From the IMG/VR virus record IMGVR_UViG_3300023242_000181, positions 1 through 27,823 of that record: a stretch of 27,823 nucleotides of DNA, one strand, 5' to 3'. Under the pieces are notes generated by a model. The model did no database searches. It was given only the letters and a program-made list of their open reading frames with translations, and was not told the origin of the DNA. A program made the position numbers and the translations under genes. Each line of letters starts with the position of its first letter. Positions within the stretch are counted from its first letter, which is position 1. This stretch comes from a virus. Below, piece by piece: positions 1 through 6,694 of the stretch.

Positions 1-401
1 TAGTTTCGAACCTACACCATCATCCTGAGTCTTTTCTCTATAGCAGCCGATACAAGCTCATTACTTTCACCAGTGACCGATAGGCAGTCTAAGAATTGTT
101 GCTCTTCATATTTGTTAACTACTAAGGTTAACACAAAGCTGGTATGGATAGTTTTACACAGAACATAAGGTGTTGTCAAGCTTTATTTGTTATTAGCTGA
201 GCTGTCTGTTAGTATGGTTGTGCTAGTTGTTGATGGCTATGCATCCTACACCACAGGCTCTGTAAGCTGTTTAAATGGGTTAGGGCTATGTAGGTATGGG
301 TAAGGGCGGTAAAGCTGCCATAGGCTATTTAATTTGGTAACATGGTGTGTAGGAGAGTGTGTAGATGGTGTAGAGGGCATAGTGCTTTACAAGTTTAATT
401 T

Positions 402-430
402 ACTGATTTTTGTACGTGGCTGTATATAAT
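402..430 (+). promoter_or_regulatory. Possible sigma70-type promoter
   Basis: A perfect TATAAT hexamer lies at 425-430. Upstream, at the usual 16-17 base spacing, only weak -35 matches such as CTGATT are found. It points rightward toward the repeat array and the GP88-like gene. An exact -10 in AT-rich DNA is weak evidence. Confidence 0.3.
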
Positions 431-434
431 ATAC

Positions 435-467
435 GCCCCACCCCCCCATGGCCCACGCCCGCCCCCT
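435..467. other. C-rich tract in AT-rich surroundings
   Basis: About two thirds of these 33 bases are C, including a run of seven C at 441-447. The flanks are strongly AT-rich, so the tract stands out. It is non-coding as far as I can tell. It immediately follows the candidate -10 box, so it would lie at or just after a transcription start. Confidence 0.55.
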
Positions 468-484
468 GTAAATCAACGGGTTAT

Positions 485-550
485 CGCAGTATTAATAATG
501 CATGCCGATAGTTGCGCAGTAATAAATTAATTAATATAGGCGTTACTGCG
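485..550. repeat. CGCAGTA repeats, direct and inverted
   Basis: CGCAGTA occurs at 485-491 and 515-521, and its inverse TACTGCG at 544-550. The last two extend to a perfect 8-base inverted pair, CGCAGTAA (515-522) and TTACTGCG (543-550), flanking an AT-only-like core. Such spacing fits protein binding sites or an AT-rich unwinding element. Function is inferred only. Confidence 0.4.
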
Positions 551-627
551 TAGAATAAAATAATTAATGTAATCAATGGCTTAGATAAATAGAATAACTG
601 TTATAGAATCTGTTGATATTTCACTAT

Positions 628-662
628 TGACCAGCTGGTCAGTAATATTTCACCATGTGAAA
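628..662. repeat. Two adjacent palindromes (operator-like)
   Basis: A perfect 14-base palindrome, TGACCAGCTGGTCA, sits at 628-641. Seven bases on is a second inverted repeat, TTTCAC-CAT-GTGAAA (648-662). The word TATTTCAC also appears as a direct repeat (617-624 and 646-653). Dyads of this size are typical phage operator or initiator-protein sites. They lie immediately upstream of the 24-bp repeat array. Confidence 0.45.
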
Positions 663-708
663 CGATAGTATTAATGCGGTGGACACTATTAAAAATAATA
701 GGGGCATG

Positions 709-924
709 GCACAACAACAACAACAGCGACACCAACAACAACAACAACAGCGACACCAACAACAACAACAACAGCGACACCACCAACAACAACAACAGCG
801 ACACCACCAACAACAACAACAGCGACACCACCAACAACAACAACAGCGACACCACCAACAACAACAACAGCGACACCACCAACAACAACAACAGCGACAC
901 CACCAACAACAACAACAGCGACAC
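709..924. repeat. Nine tandem 24-bp repeats (CAA-rich)
   Basis: Nine head-to-tail 24-base units, each ending in CAGCGACAC (at 724, 748, 772, 796, 820, 844, 868, 892 and 916). The last six units (781-924) are identical, units two and three (733-780) share one variant, and the first is a third variant. The body of each unit is a CAA run. Because 24 is a multiple of three and the unit has no stop, several frames stay open; the longest forward frame (from ATG 706 to 948) would encode Gln-rich blocks punctuated by Arg-His-His. No good ribosome binding site supports translation. It could be an iteron array, a slippage-expanded repeat, or a low-complexity protein gene. Confidence 0.9.
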
Positions 925-1043
925 CTAGGGAAACCACCTATAAAATAGTGCCATGTGTGGTGTCCAAACAACACAATTCTATGCACAATGAAGGCATGCT
1001 ATGCAATACCGCAAAGCATACAGACCTACTAGGACACACTCTC

Positions 1044-1913
1044 ATGCGAATCAAAACATTTTCACCTACTGCTGCAGTTTACCCACATTTATACCGCTTA
1101 GCCCAAGCCGTACAGCACAGCAACAAGCCCACAATGCTAGCTGTATTAAATGACGTGCGAAGCTTGGCAGTATTCACAAACAAACCCGCATGGCGCACAT
1201 GCTTTGCCAAAGTAGAGGCATTGATAACCACCGGGCAAAGCCAAGCCACAATATTTAGCATGAGCGGTAACAGTAAACTACCGTTTATATCATTTTCAAG
1301 CTTACCCGGCGTTACATGCCCCGGCGCCGGTGACTGCCTTGCTTTTTGCTATTCTTTTAGCGCTTGGCGCTATCCCGCTGCATTCATGCGCCAATTGAAC
1401 AATGCATTTTTGCTGCGCTTTGAATCTAATCAAATTTCAGTAGCATTTGATGCAATAGATAATAAAATGCAGCAAGCCTATGACGTGCGCTTGTATGTAG
1501 ACGGTGATTTTAGTTCAACCGATGATGTATCTTTTTGGTTTGATTTGATAAAGACTAGCAGCAAAGCAAATGTGTATGGTTATTCAAAAAGCTTTGCGCA
1601 AATATTGTCCTACAGTGGCACATGGCCTACTAATTATGTCTTAAATATTTCAAGTGGTCACAATAGTGACACTGCCACAGTTGACGCTGTAAAAGCCTTA
1701 CCGATAACCCGGGGTGAGTTTATAGCGGTATCACTAGGCCGAAAAGTGCGCAGCAAAGAACACGGCACTGTAACGATCAACAAAGAACTACGCGCAGCAT
1801 ATGGTGCAAAGGCTTTCCCATGTCCCGGCGCTTGCGGTAGTTGCACTGGCAAAGGCCATGCATGCGGCATGCAGACACTTAAAGGCTTACCTATTATCAT
1901 TGCAGTGCATTAA
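1044..1913 (+). CDS. GP88-family cysteine-rich protein
   Basis: About 289 residues. The frame is open back to a GTG at 948, but ATG 1044 is chosen because AGGA lies nine bases upstream. Numbering from 1044, there are two cysteine clusters: C92-x5-C98-x3-C102 (in TCPGAGDCLAFCY) and C260-x3-C264-x2-C267-x6-C274 near the C terminus. Between them is a YVDGDFSSTDD segment followed by YGYSKS. This order of Cys cluster, GDF motif and C-terminal CxxxCxxC matches my recollection of the 'gene product 88' family (PF17338) found on phages and plasmids, whose biochemical role is not established. The cysteines suggest a metal or Fe-S centre. The gene uses more C-ending codons and GC-rich words than most later genes, a possible sign of separate origin. 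Confidence 0.65.
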   Translation: MRIKTFSPTAAVYPHLYRLAQAVQHSNKPTMLAVLNDVRSLAVFTNKPAWRTCFAKVEALITTGQSQATIFSMSGNSKLPFISFSSLPGVTCPGAGDCLAFCYSFSAWRYPAAFMRQLNNAFLLRFESNQISVAFDAIDNKMQQAYDVRLYVDGDFSSTDDVSFWFDLIKTSSKANVYGYSKSFAQILSYSGTWPTNYVLNISSGHNSDTATVDAVKALPITRGEFIAVSLGRKVRSKEHGTVTINKELRAAYGAKAFPCPGACGSCTGKGHACGMQTLKGLPIIIAVH

Positions 1914-1922
1914 TAGCATTCT

Positions 1923-1966
1923 ATAAAGCCATTAATGAATAGTGGCTTTATGGGCTTGTTTTTAAG
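1923..1966 (+). terminator. Hairpin with downstream T-rich tail
   Basis: ATAAAGCCA (1923-1931) pairs perfectly with TGGCTTTAT (1943-1951) around an 11-base loop, followed by GGGCTTGTTTTTAAG (1952-1966). The T run begins seven bases after the stem, so termination may be leaky. The layout recurs at 2401-2451, so it may be a regulatory cassette rather than a simple terminator. Confidence 0.5.
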
Positions 1967-1992
1967 TCAAACCCCTATAGGAAATAAACACA

Positions 1993-2184
1993 ATGAAAAC
2001 CATATACAAAGCCCTACATGCTGTGCTGTGCCGACACTTAGGCTTTACCGTTATCGGCATCGGCTATGGTAAACGCCATTACGCCATGCGCGAGCGCGAA
2101 GCACTAGCATGGGCTGGCTGCTATCATCACAGCGTCATAATAGTGCAAGGCGCTATTGTGGCACAGCATAAACACGCTGTATAA
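1993..2184 (+). CDS. Small hypothetical protein (63 aa)
   Basis: Not recognised. 63 residues, basic and His-rich, with a short hydrophobic stretch near the C terminus (HSVIIVQGAIV). It is preceded by the leader CTATAGGAAATAA (1975-1987), which supplies AGGAAA as ribosome binding site. It lies between the GP88-like gene and another small gene 12 bases downstream, so the two are probably co-transcribed. The N-terminal pattern MK-x3-K-x-LH-x2-L is shared loosely with the next protein (MKNWFKTLHEAL), which may mean a distant duplication, but the rest does not align. Confidence 0.55.
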   Translation: MKTIYKALHAVLCRHLGFTVIGIGYGKRHYAMREREALAWAGCYHHSVIIVQGAIVAQHKHAV

Positions 2185-2196
2185 CTGGGGCGCACA

Positions 2197-2391
2197 ATGA
2201 AAAACTGGTTCAAAACTTTGCACGAAGCGTTAGAGGCTGAATGCATCACACACATGTGGGACAATCGACACATCCCTTATGACACCACGTTATCACTAAC
2301 TTATGACGACAACACACGCTATGGGCATTATGTAAGCGTGTATCGTGATAACACTGGCATGTATGAGAGGCCAGTTCATTACAAACGATAA
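2197..2391 (+). CDS. Small hypothetical protein (64 aa)
   Basis: Not recognised. 64 residues, rich in aromatic and charged residues, no membrane segment and no known motif. It starts 12 bases after the preceding gene, with GGGGC as a weak ribosome binding site. A hairpin/leader cassette (2401-2470) follows. Confidence 0.5.
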   Translation: MKNWFKTLHEALEAECITHMWDNRHIPYDTTLSLTYDDNTRYGHYVSVYRDNTGMYERPVHYKR

Positions 2392-2400
2392 AATTATTCT

Positions 2401-2470
2401 TACAATGCTTTGTGGCACATGTTACAGAACATTGTAGGGCTTGATTTTAAGCTATGTATTCTATAGGAAA
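2401..2470 (+). promoter_or_regulatory. Second hairpin/leader cassette
   Basis: TACAATG (2401-2407) pairs with CATTGTA (2430-2436). It is followed by GGGCTTGATTTTAAG (2437-2451) and CTATAGGAAATAAA (2461-2474). The arrangement matches 1923-1988 closely: hairpin, GGGCTTG-x-TTTTAAG, eight or nine bases, then the same leader. The stems differ in sequence while the flanking words are kept. The loop contains a TGTGGCACA site (2411-2419). Confidence 0.5.
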
Positions 2471-2477
2471 TAAAACA

Positions 2478-2747
2478 ATGTCTAACTTTTTAGCTAATGC
2501 TTTGCAAAATTCTAACGGTAAATTTGTCACCGTCTCATTCATTAAAAACAATGGCAACAAGCGTATATTAAATGGGCGCTTAGGCGTGGTTAAACACTTG
2601 AAGGGCGGTAAGTCAACTGTAGACACTGCCAACTATATTAATATATACGACATTAAAACGGGTGGTTATCGTAATGTGAGCCGCGATAGCATTGTGGCAC
2701 TGGCTATAGAAGGTGTTAATGTTGTAAACAAACAACACATAGCATAG
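2478..2747 (+). CDS. SH3-like beta-barrel phage protein
   Basis: 89 residues from ATG 2478. An ATG at 2454 is in frame, but AGGAAA (2465-2470) fits the 2478 start. The body, with GKFVTVSFIKNNG, RLGVVKHLKGG and a YDIKTGGYRNVSRD segment, resembles small proteins annotated in marine phages as 'SH3 beta-barrel fold-containing'. From memory, their shared features are the NGRLGV-KHLKGG core and the YD...GYRN tail. Precise function is unknown; such folds often bind nucleic acid or protein. It precedes the regulatory spacer 2748-2993. Confidence 0.6.
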   Translation: MSNFLANALQNSNGKFVTVSFIKNNGNKRILNGRLGVVKHLKGGKSTVDTANYINIYDIKTGGYRNVSRDSIVALAIEGVNVVNKQHIA

Positions 2748-2993
2748 GGTTTCCCCTAGTAGCACAGGCTGTAAACTTGTGCCACACTATCAACAACGTT
2801 TGCTTTAACAGCTCGCAACATGCAACACCATGTGGCACAGGCTAACAGCTCATTAAAAATTTAGTATTGATAGATGGTGCAGTGTGACAGGCTGCACTAG
2901 ACAGGGCTTGTGCTTTGTGGCACAGGCTGCTGCCTTGTATGTTTTTAATAATGAGAGCATACAAACACAGCAATTTCTATAGGAAACAATCAA
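2748..2993 (+). promoter_or_regulatory. Intergenic control region with TGTGNCACA sites
   Basis: A 246-base spacer without an ORF. It contains TGTGCCACA (2778-2786) and TGTGGCACA (2831-2839 and 2916-2924), all copies of the 9-base palindrome TGTG-N-CACA. The 14-mer TGCTTTGTGGCACA at 2911-2924 is an exact repeat of 2406-2419. GCTTGTGC (2906-2913) can pair with GCACAGGC (2920-2927). TTGTGG (2915-2920) and TATGTT (2938-2943), 17 bases apart, could form a weak sigma70 promoter. The third copy of CTATAGGAAA (2977-2986) provides the ribosome binding site for the next gene. Confidence 0.5.
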
Positions 2994-3863
2994 ATGTCAA
3001 ACGTTATATTCTCACGCAAGAGCAGCAACACAGCGCTTAGCATTGACGACATCATTGCACGAGCTCCAGCAGTGTTAGCAACAACACAAAAAGAGACATT
3101 GTCACAGCGCTATCAGCCGCTGCACACACAGAGTCTTATACCAGTGCTAGCAGATTATGGCTACGTGCCAGTGTCAGCAGCACAGAAACGTACACGCAGC
3201 GCAGCTACAGCAGAGCACACGCAGCACATGCTGGCCTTTGCTCATGTTGATAGTGTAGGAGACAATACAGCTAGTGAACGTGGAGAAATTATTCTCTATA
3301 ATTCACATGATGGCACAGGAGCGGTGAAGCTGTTCGCTGGTGCATACCGATTCATTTGTAGTAATGGCATTGTAGCGGGTGATGGCTTTGCTAGTGCTAT
3401 GAAGCACAGCGCTAAAGGCTTGGCAGGGTTTGAAGAGATGTTGAGGGGCACAGTTGAGATGTTGCCGCAGACACTGCACACAATTCAACAACTAAAAGCC
3501 ATACATTTAGACCCTGAACAAATTGCTACCATCATTAAAAAAGCTGCTGCCACACGCTGGGGTATGCTTGAAGAACAAACCGAAGTGAAGGCTGGCACTT
3601 ACATGGTGCCACACCTCCTAAATGCGTTGCAAATGCCACAGCGTATTAATGATGTTTCCAATGATGCCAACACAGTGTTCAATCGTATACAGGAAAACAT
3701 TATTCGTGGTAATGCAATGGTGCTGTCTTTAACTAAGAACAAAGATATTCCAGACACTTACAACACAGCAACACGTAAGGCACGACCCGTTAACAGTGTT
3801 AGTGAAAACATTCGTATCAATCGTGAGTTGTGGGATATTACTACTGAAGTGGCAATGGCTTAA
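2994..3863 (+). CDS. DUF932 domain protein
   Basis: 289 residues. The central part (about 85-165) has the pattern expected of DUF932: histidine/valine strands, then a NSHDGTGAVKLFAGAYRFIC segment and SNGIVAGD. Family members occur widely on phages and plasmids; their biochemical role is unknown to me, and links to recombination or antirestriction are only suggestions. The start has a good binding site (AGGAAA) in the CTATAGGAAA leader. The C-terminal 100 residues look helical. The preceding spacer has multiple dyad sites, so expression is probably controlled there. Confidence 0.7.
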   Translation: MSNVIFSRKSSNTALSIDDIIARAPAVLATTQKETLSQRYQPLHTQSLIPVLADYGYVPVSAAQKRTRSAATAEHTQHMLAFAHVDSVGDNTASERGEIILYNSHDGTGAVKLFAGAYRFICSNGIVAGDGFASAMKHSAKGLAGFEEMLRGTVEMLPQTLHTIQQLKAIHLDPEQIATIIKKAAATRWGMLEEQTEVKAGTYMVPHLLNALQMPQRINDVSNDANTVFNRIQENIIRGNAMVLSLTKNKDIPDTYNTATRKARPVNSVSENIRINRELWDITTEVAMA

Positions 3864-3931
3864 ACAATAACACAGCAGCGTTTATGTATGTAATAGTACA
3901 TAGACTCTGCTGTTTAAGTAAAGGTGATATC

Positions 3932-4381
3932 ATGGATAATATCCTAAACAAAAAACTAATTCTGTTGTCTTTCATGGACAAAATGAAGCACAATATACTT
4001 AAACATAAACGTGTTAGAGAATTTAAATCAGGCGACCAAGTTGTTTTGTGTGATTTAAACTTAGTTACAGCAAAGGGAGATGGTGAGTTTGATTTAAATG
4101 GTTATGTTTTCTACAGGCATCCATTCGCTACACTGCCAGTGCTAAATAAAATTCCTGATAGTATTACAACACCAAGAGAATTAGAGGCTTTGTTTACTGA
4201 GTTGGAAGAGTCTAACAATCTCATTAAAGAACTAAGAGATGAATTAGATGTTGCAATAAGAGACAAGGACAGGGTGCAATGTATGCTTGTTAACATACAA
4301 CAGCATCGTAATAGAACACCAGAACAAAAGAAAAAAGATAAAGAAGAAATAAGTGATTTTCTTTCTAATGATTTTTATTGA
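3932..4381 (+). CDS. Hypothetical protein with C-terminal coiled coil (149 aa)
   Basis: Not recognised. The frame opens at 3884, but ATG 3932 has AAAGGTGA just upstream and gives 149 residues. The first 80 residues are mixed alpha/beta. From about residue 85 on, a Glu/Leu/Lys-rich segment (ELEESNNLIKELRDEL and onward) predicts a coiled coil, followed by a highly charged tail. This suggests an oligomeric or scaffold-like protein. Confidence 0.55.
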   Translation: MDNILNKKLILLSFMDKMKHNILKHKRVREFKSGDQVVLCDLNLVTAKGDGEFDLNGYVFYRHPFATLPVLNKIPDSITTPRELEALFTELEESNNLIKELRDELDVAIRDKDRVQCMLVNIQQHRNRTPEQKKKDKEEISDFLSNDFY

Positions 4382-4388
4382 CAACAAT

Positions 4389-4655
4389 ATGAAAACATTC
4401 ACCATTACATTCTACAGCGACCCATCACATGGTTGGGCTAAAGTGAAGCGTTCAATCTTAGAGACATTAGATATACCCCATCTCATTAGTAGCTACAGCT
4501 ACCAGCGTGGTGAATATGTCTACCTAGAAGAAGACAACGACTATAGCCTACTAGTAGATGCATTAGAAATGCATGGCACAGCCATCATTCTTAAATATAA
4601 ACACAACGACAATACCAGTCGAATCAGGAGCTATGAGCATTATGTACACAATTAA
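4389..4655 (+). CDS. Conserved hypothetical protein (88 aa)
   Basis: ATG 4389 lies eight bases after the previous stop; an in-frame ATG at 4353 would overlap that gene and add an unlikely hydrophobic leader. The product begins MKTFTITFYSDPSHGWAKV and includes SYSYQRGEYVYLEEDND. I recall a small family of phage and bacterial proteins with the 'DP-HGW-KV ... YQRG-YVYLEED' signature, but no function. No clear Shine-Dalgarno is seen, so translation may be coupled to the upstream gene. Confidence 0.55.
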   Translation: MKTFTITFYSDPSHGWAKVKRSILETLDIPHLISSYSYQRGEYVYLEEDNDYSLLVDALEMHGTAIILKYKHNDNTSRIRSYEHYVHN

Positions 4656-4812
4656 AAAAGACAGGTGTATGAGCTACACCATCATCAACGGAGCAGCAAC
4701 ACACAGGCATGTGGTGGCATATAAGCGTAAGGCCGATGCTGAGCTATCCCTGTTTAAAATTAACACAGGGCTTACACGTTTCATAGCTAAGCCCTTGATA
4801 GGCAATGTCTAA
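4642..4812 (+). CDS. Small hypothetical protein (56 aa)
   Basis: Not recognised; 56 basic residues. The start is uncertain: ATG 4633 is two bases after AGGAG, ATG 4642 is eleven bases after it, and ATG 4669 has a weak AGG. It overlaps the previous gene's end by 14 bases and the next gene's start by eight, which supports a translated frame in a coupled operon. Confidence 0.45.
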   Translation: MYTIKKDRCMSYTIINGAATHRHVVAYKRKADAELSLFKINTGLTRFIAKPLIGNV

Positions 4813-5236
4813 GCTAGTATTAGCTGTGCTGCTAGTAGGCTTCACAACCCTGTCAGTGGCACAGCCTTATAGCAAACAGGCTAAGTGCTTAGCAGACAAT
4901 CTATACCATGAAGCCAGAGGTGAGAGCTTAGCAGGCATCAAAGCTGTAGCGTCTGTGGTGCTTAATAGAGTTGCTAGCAAGCGCTGGCCTAACAGTATAT
5001 GCAAAGTTGTGTATCAAAAAAAACAGTTTAGCTGGGCTAATAAGCCAGAGTCTAGGCATCCTAGGGGAGTGGCCTACACCAGAGCTGTGCAGCGGGTAGT
5101 GTCACAGGCTATGATAGGTAGGCTAAGAGATAGGACACACGGTGCAACACATTACCACACCAAAGCTGTTAGGCCTTATTGGAGAAAGCATTTAACTAAA
5201 ACTATTGTTATAGGCTTTCATATTTTTTATAGATGA
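4805..5236 (+). CDS. SleB-type cell wall hydrolase (endolysin candidate)
   Basis: 143 residues. An N-terminal hydrophobic leader (about 1-19, ending SVA-Q) looks like a cleavable Sec signal peptide or signal anchor. The rest matches the Hydrolase_2/SleB family (PF07486): NLYHEARGES with the probable catalytic Glu36, AVASVVLNRV, QFSW at 74-77, GATHYH at 113-118 and a Trp126, ending with a strand that closes such domains (IGFHIFYR). This family cleaves peptidoglycan, acting as lytic transglycosylase/amidase-like enzymes. A signal-bearing endolysin can reach the periplasm without a large-hole holin. No holin neighbour is evident, although a one-helix peptide is encoded at 6691-6804. The gene is among early-looking genes near the integrase, which is unusual for a lysis gene. 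Confidence 0.8.
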   Translation: MSKLVLAVLLVGFTTLSVAQPYSKQAKCLADNLYHEARGESLAGIKAVASVVLNRVASKRWPNSICKVVYQKKQFSWANKPESRHPRGVAYTRAVQRVVSQAMIGRLRDRTHGATHYHTKAVRPYWRKHLTKTIVIGFHIFYR

Positions 5237-5248
5237 GAGATGTGTATT

Positions 5249-5407
5249 ATGATTGATGAACAAGAGCAATATAAACGAGGCTATATAGACGGCTACAGAG
5301 CACAGCTACCAGCTATGTCAGAGTGTAGCCATTACATGACAGGCTTTGCTAACGGTGTAACAGAACTAGTAATTGAGATAAGGAAACACAATGAACTATT
5401 TGCATAA
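5249..5407 (+). CDS. Small hypothetical protein (52 aa)
   Basis: An ORF reading MIDEQEQYKRGYIDGYRAQL and ending NELFA. It starts 12 bases after the hydrolase, with GAGAG about 11 bases upstream, and overlaps the next start by 17 bases. The YKRGYIDGYR...GFANG pattern recalls short soluble phage proteins of unknown role. No membrane segment. Confidence 0.45.
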   Translation: MIDEQEQYKRGYIDGYRAQLPAMSECSHYMTGFANGVTELVIEIRKHNELFA

Positions 5408-5579
5408 TTTGCAACAAGATGTAGCAGCACATTCGTCTAGGTCTTCACTGAGTTTGGAAAGACAGCTAGATATTGTTAACATCATCTTGCATGATGCTGC
5501 TATGTCATCAGAGCGTATTAGGCGTGACATAGTAGAGCAAGACTTAGAAGAGCTTTATAAAGTAGGAGGCACAGACTGA
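5391..5579 (+). CDS. Small protein immediately upstream of integrase (62 aa)
   Basis: 62 residues, helical, acidic C-terminal half (RRDIVEQDLEELYK). AAGGAAA lies seven bases before the ATG. Its stop overlaps the integrase start (TGATG), so the two are translationally coupled. Position suggests a recombination directionality factor or regulator, but I see no helix-turn-helix or winged-helix motif, so this is only contextual. Confidence 0.55.
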   Translation: MNYLHNLQQDVAAHSSRSSLSLERQLDIVNIILHDAAMSSERIRRDIVEQDLEELYKVGGTD

Positions 5580-6694
5580 TGACTGCAGAGCGCTACATGC
5601 AGACAGCTACTATGGCAGATGGTAGTGTTTGCTACCGTTACAACCCCCCAAAGGATGTTATAGAGGCTGGTGTAGTGGTGTCTAAGTATATTGGTAATGA
5701 ATATGATGTGGCACTGGCCTACTGTGCTGAGCAAAACTTAGCTATGGATGTGTGGCGTAAGGAGATGAAGAGGCTACATCACTTGTCTAAAGACAGTAGG
5801 GTAGAAGACATTGTTAAAGCATATATGCTTAGTCACATGTACACAACGCTAGCACCTAAGACACAGATTGATTATGCTTTATGTCTTAACAGTTGGAAGA
5901 CTGAGATAGTGGTGGGTACACTGTTACATAGGGCTAAGGCTTCAGCACTAACAGCACCAGCATGCCAACAGCTATACGACAGAGCCATAAGAAAAGGGAA
6001 GGTGTCACAGGCCAATCACACATTGGCAGTGTATAAGTTGGTGTTTAACTTTGCCATAAACAGGGGCTACATAACACATAATGTGTTTGCTGGTGTTAAA
6101 CGTACACAGACTAAGTCTAGGCGTGTGACATGGAATAGGGAGCACATCAGAGCCTTTCTCAATGTAGCCTACAGCAGGTATGAGTGGAGAAATATAGGTA
6201 TGATTGTAAATATGGCTTATGAATGGGGACAACGGCTAGGTGACATGCGTGTGTTGTTGTGGAGCAACTACAACTTTGACACTGGTGTGTTAACATTGAC
6301 ACAGAGCAAGAGGCGGGCTACGGTGAAGCTGCCTACATCAGAAGGCTTACAGGCTATGCTTAAGCAGCAGCATGATAGCTTTGGGTGGCAGCCATACATA
6401 GCACCATCCACAACTAAGAAGGCTGGAGGTGGTCTTAAAACCTATAACATCACTAGAATATCTGCTATTGGTAATAGCATTATGAAAGAAGCACAGCTGC
6501 CAGAAGAGCTGCAACTGATGGATTTAAGAAGGACAGCTATAACAGAGATGATAGAAGAGGGTGTTCCTGTCACCTCTATAATGGCATTGAGTGGGCATGC
6601 AACACCTAATAGTTTAACACCTTACATTAAGCATACACAAGCTGCTGCTCAGAGAGCACAGGATATGCGTAAGTTTCCAGAGAGATTGATATGA
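5579..6694 (+). CDS. int: Tyrosine recombinase / phage integrase
   Basis: 371 residues, usual length for a phage integrase. Residues about 70-175 form the SAM-like core-binding domain. The catalytic domain shows Arg219 in the box (GQRLGDMR), a beta-hairpin Lys244 (TQSKRR), Arg317 in MDLRRTAIT, His340 (LSGHATPNS) and nucleophile Tyr349 (PYIKHT). The usual HxxR histidine is replaced by Met314 (MxxR); from memory this also occurs in other marine-phage integrases. The enzyme would catalyse site-specific integration and excision between attP and a host attB. The start overlaps the preceding stop, and a small membrane-peptide gene begins inside its stop codon. No attP core can be identified here. 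Confidence 0.9.
   Translation: MTAERYMQTATMADGSVCYRYNPPKDVIEAGVVVSKYIGNEYDVALAYCAEQNLAMDVWRKEMKRLHHLSKDSRVEDIVKAYMLSHMYTTLAPKTQIDYALCLNSWKTEIVVGTLLHRAKASALTAPACQQLYDRAIRKGKVSQANHTLAVYKLVFNFAINRGYITHNVFAGVKRTQTKSRRVTWNREHIRAFLNVAYSRYEWRNIGMIVNMAYEWGQRLGDMRVLLWSNYNFDTGVLTLTQSKRRATVKLPTSEGLQAMLKQQHDSFGWQPYIAPSTTKKAGGGLKTYNITRISAIGNSIMKEAQLPEELQLMDLRRTAITEMIEEGVPVTSIMALSGHATPNSLTPYIKHTQAAAQRAQDMRKFPERLI

Larger units (their letters stand above)
1..600. other. Left-edge intergenic region without a recognisable gene
   Basis: I see no credible coding frame here. Short frames such as 214-303 (29 codons) lack a ribosome binding site and resemble nothing known. The left two thirds is rich in GTGTAG/GGTGTAG words. 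The right part holds the promoter-like site, C-rich tract and repeats listed separately. Upstream of the GP88-like gene and a tandem-repeat array, it could be a control or replication-origin region, but that is inference. Confidence 0.5.

Noticed and set aside
1-30. Reverse-strand TTCGAA-type T-loop that might be the end of a tRNA or an att core
   Set aside because: The loop is present, but the flanking bases do not form a five-pair T stem, and the window ends before an acceptor stem could be tested.
709-924. CRISPR array
   Set aside because: The units are direct tandem repeats with no unique spacers, and there are no cas genes.
601-986. Reverse-strand frames through the 24-bp array (Leu/Val/Ser-rich or Cys/Trp-rich)
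   Set aside because: Open only because the repeat lacks stops; they have no ribosome binding site and improbable composition.
1975-2986. CTATAGG leaders as T7-class single-subunit RNA polymerase promoters
   Set aside because: Only the CTATAGG core is shared with T7-type promoters. The upstream bases, which are the recognition part, differ among the three copies, and AGGAAA works as a ribosome binding site.
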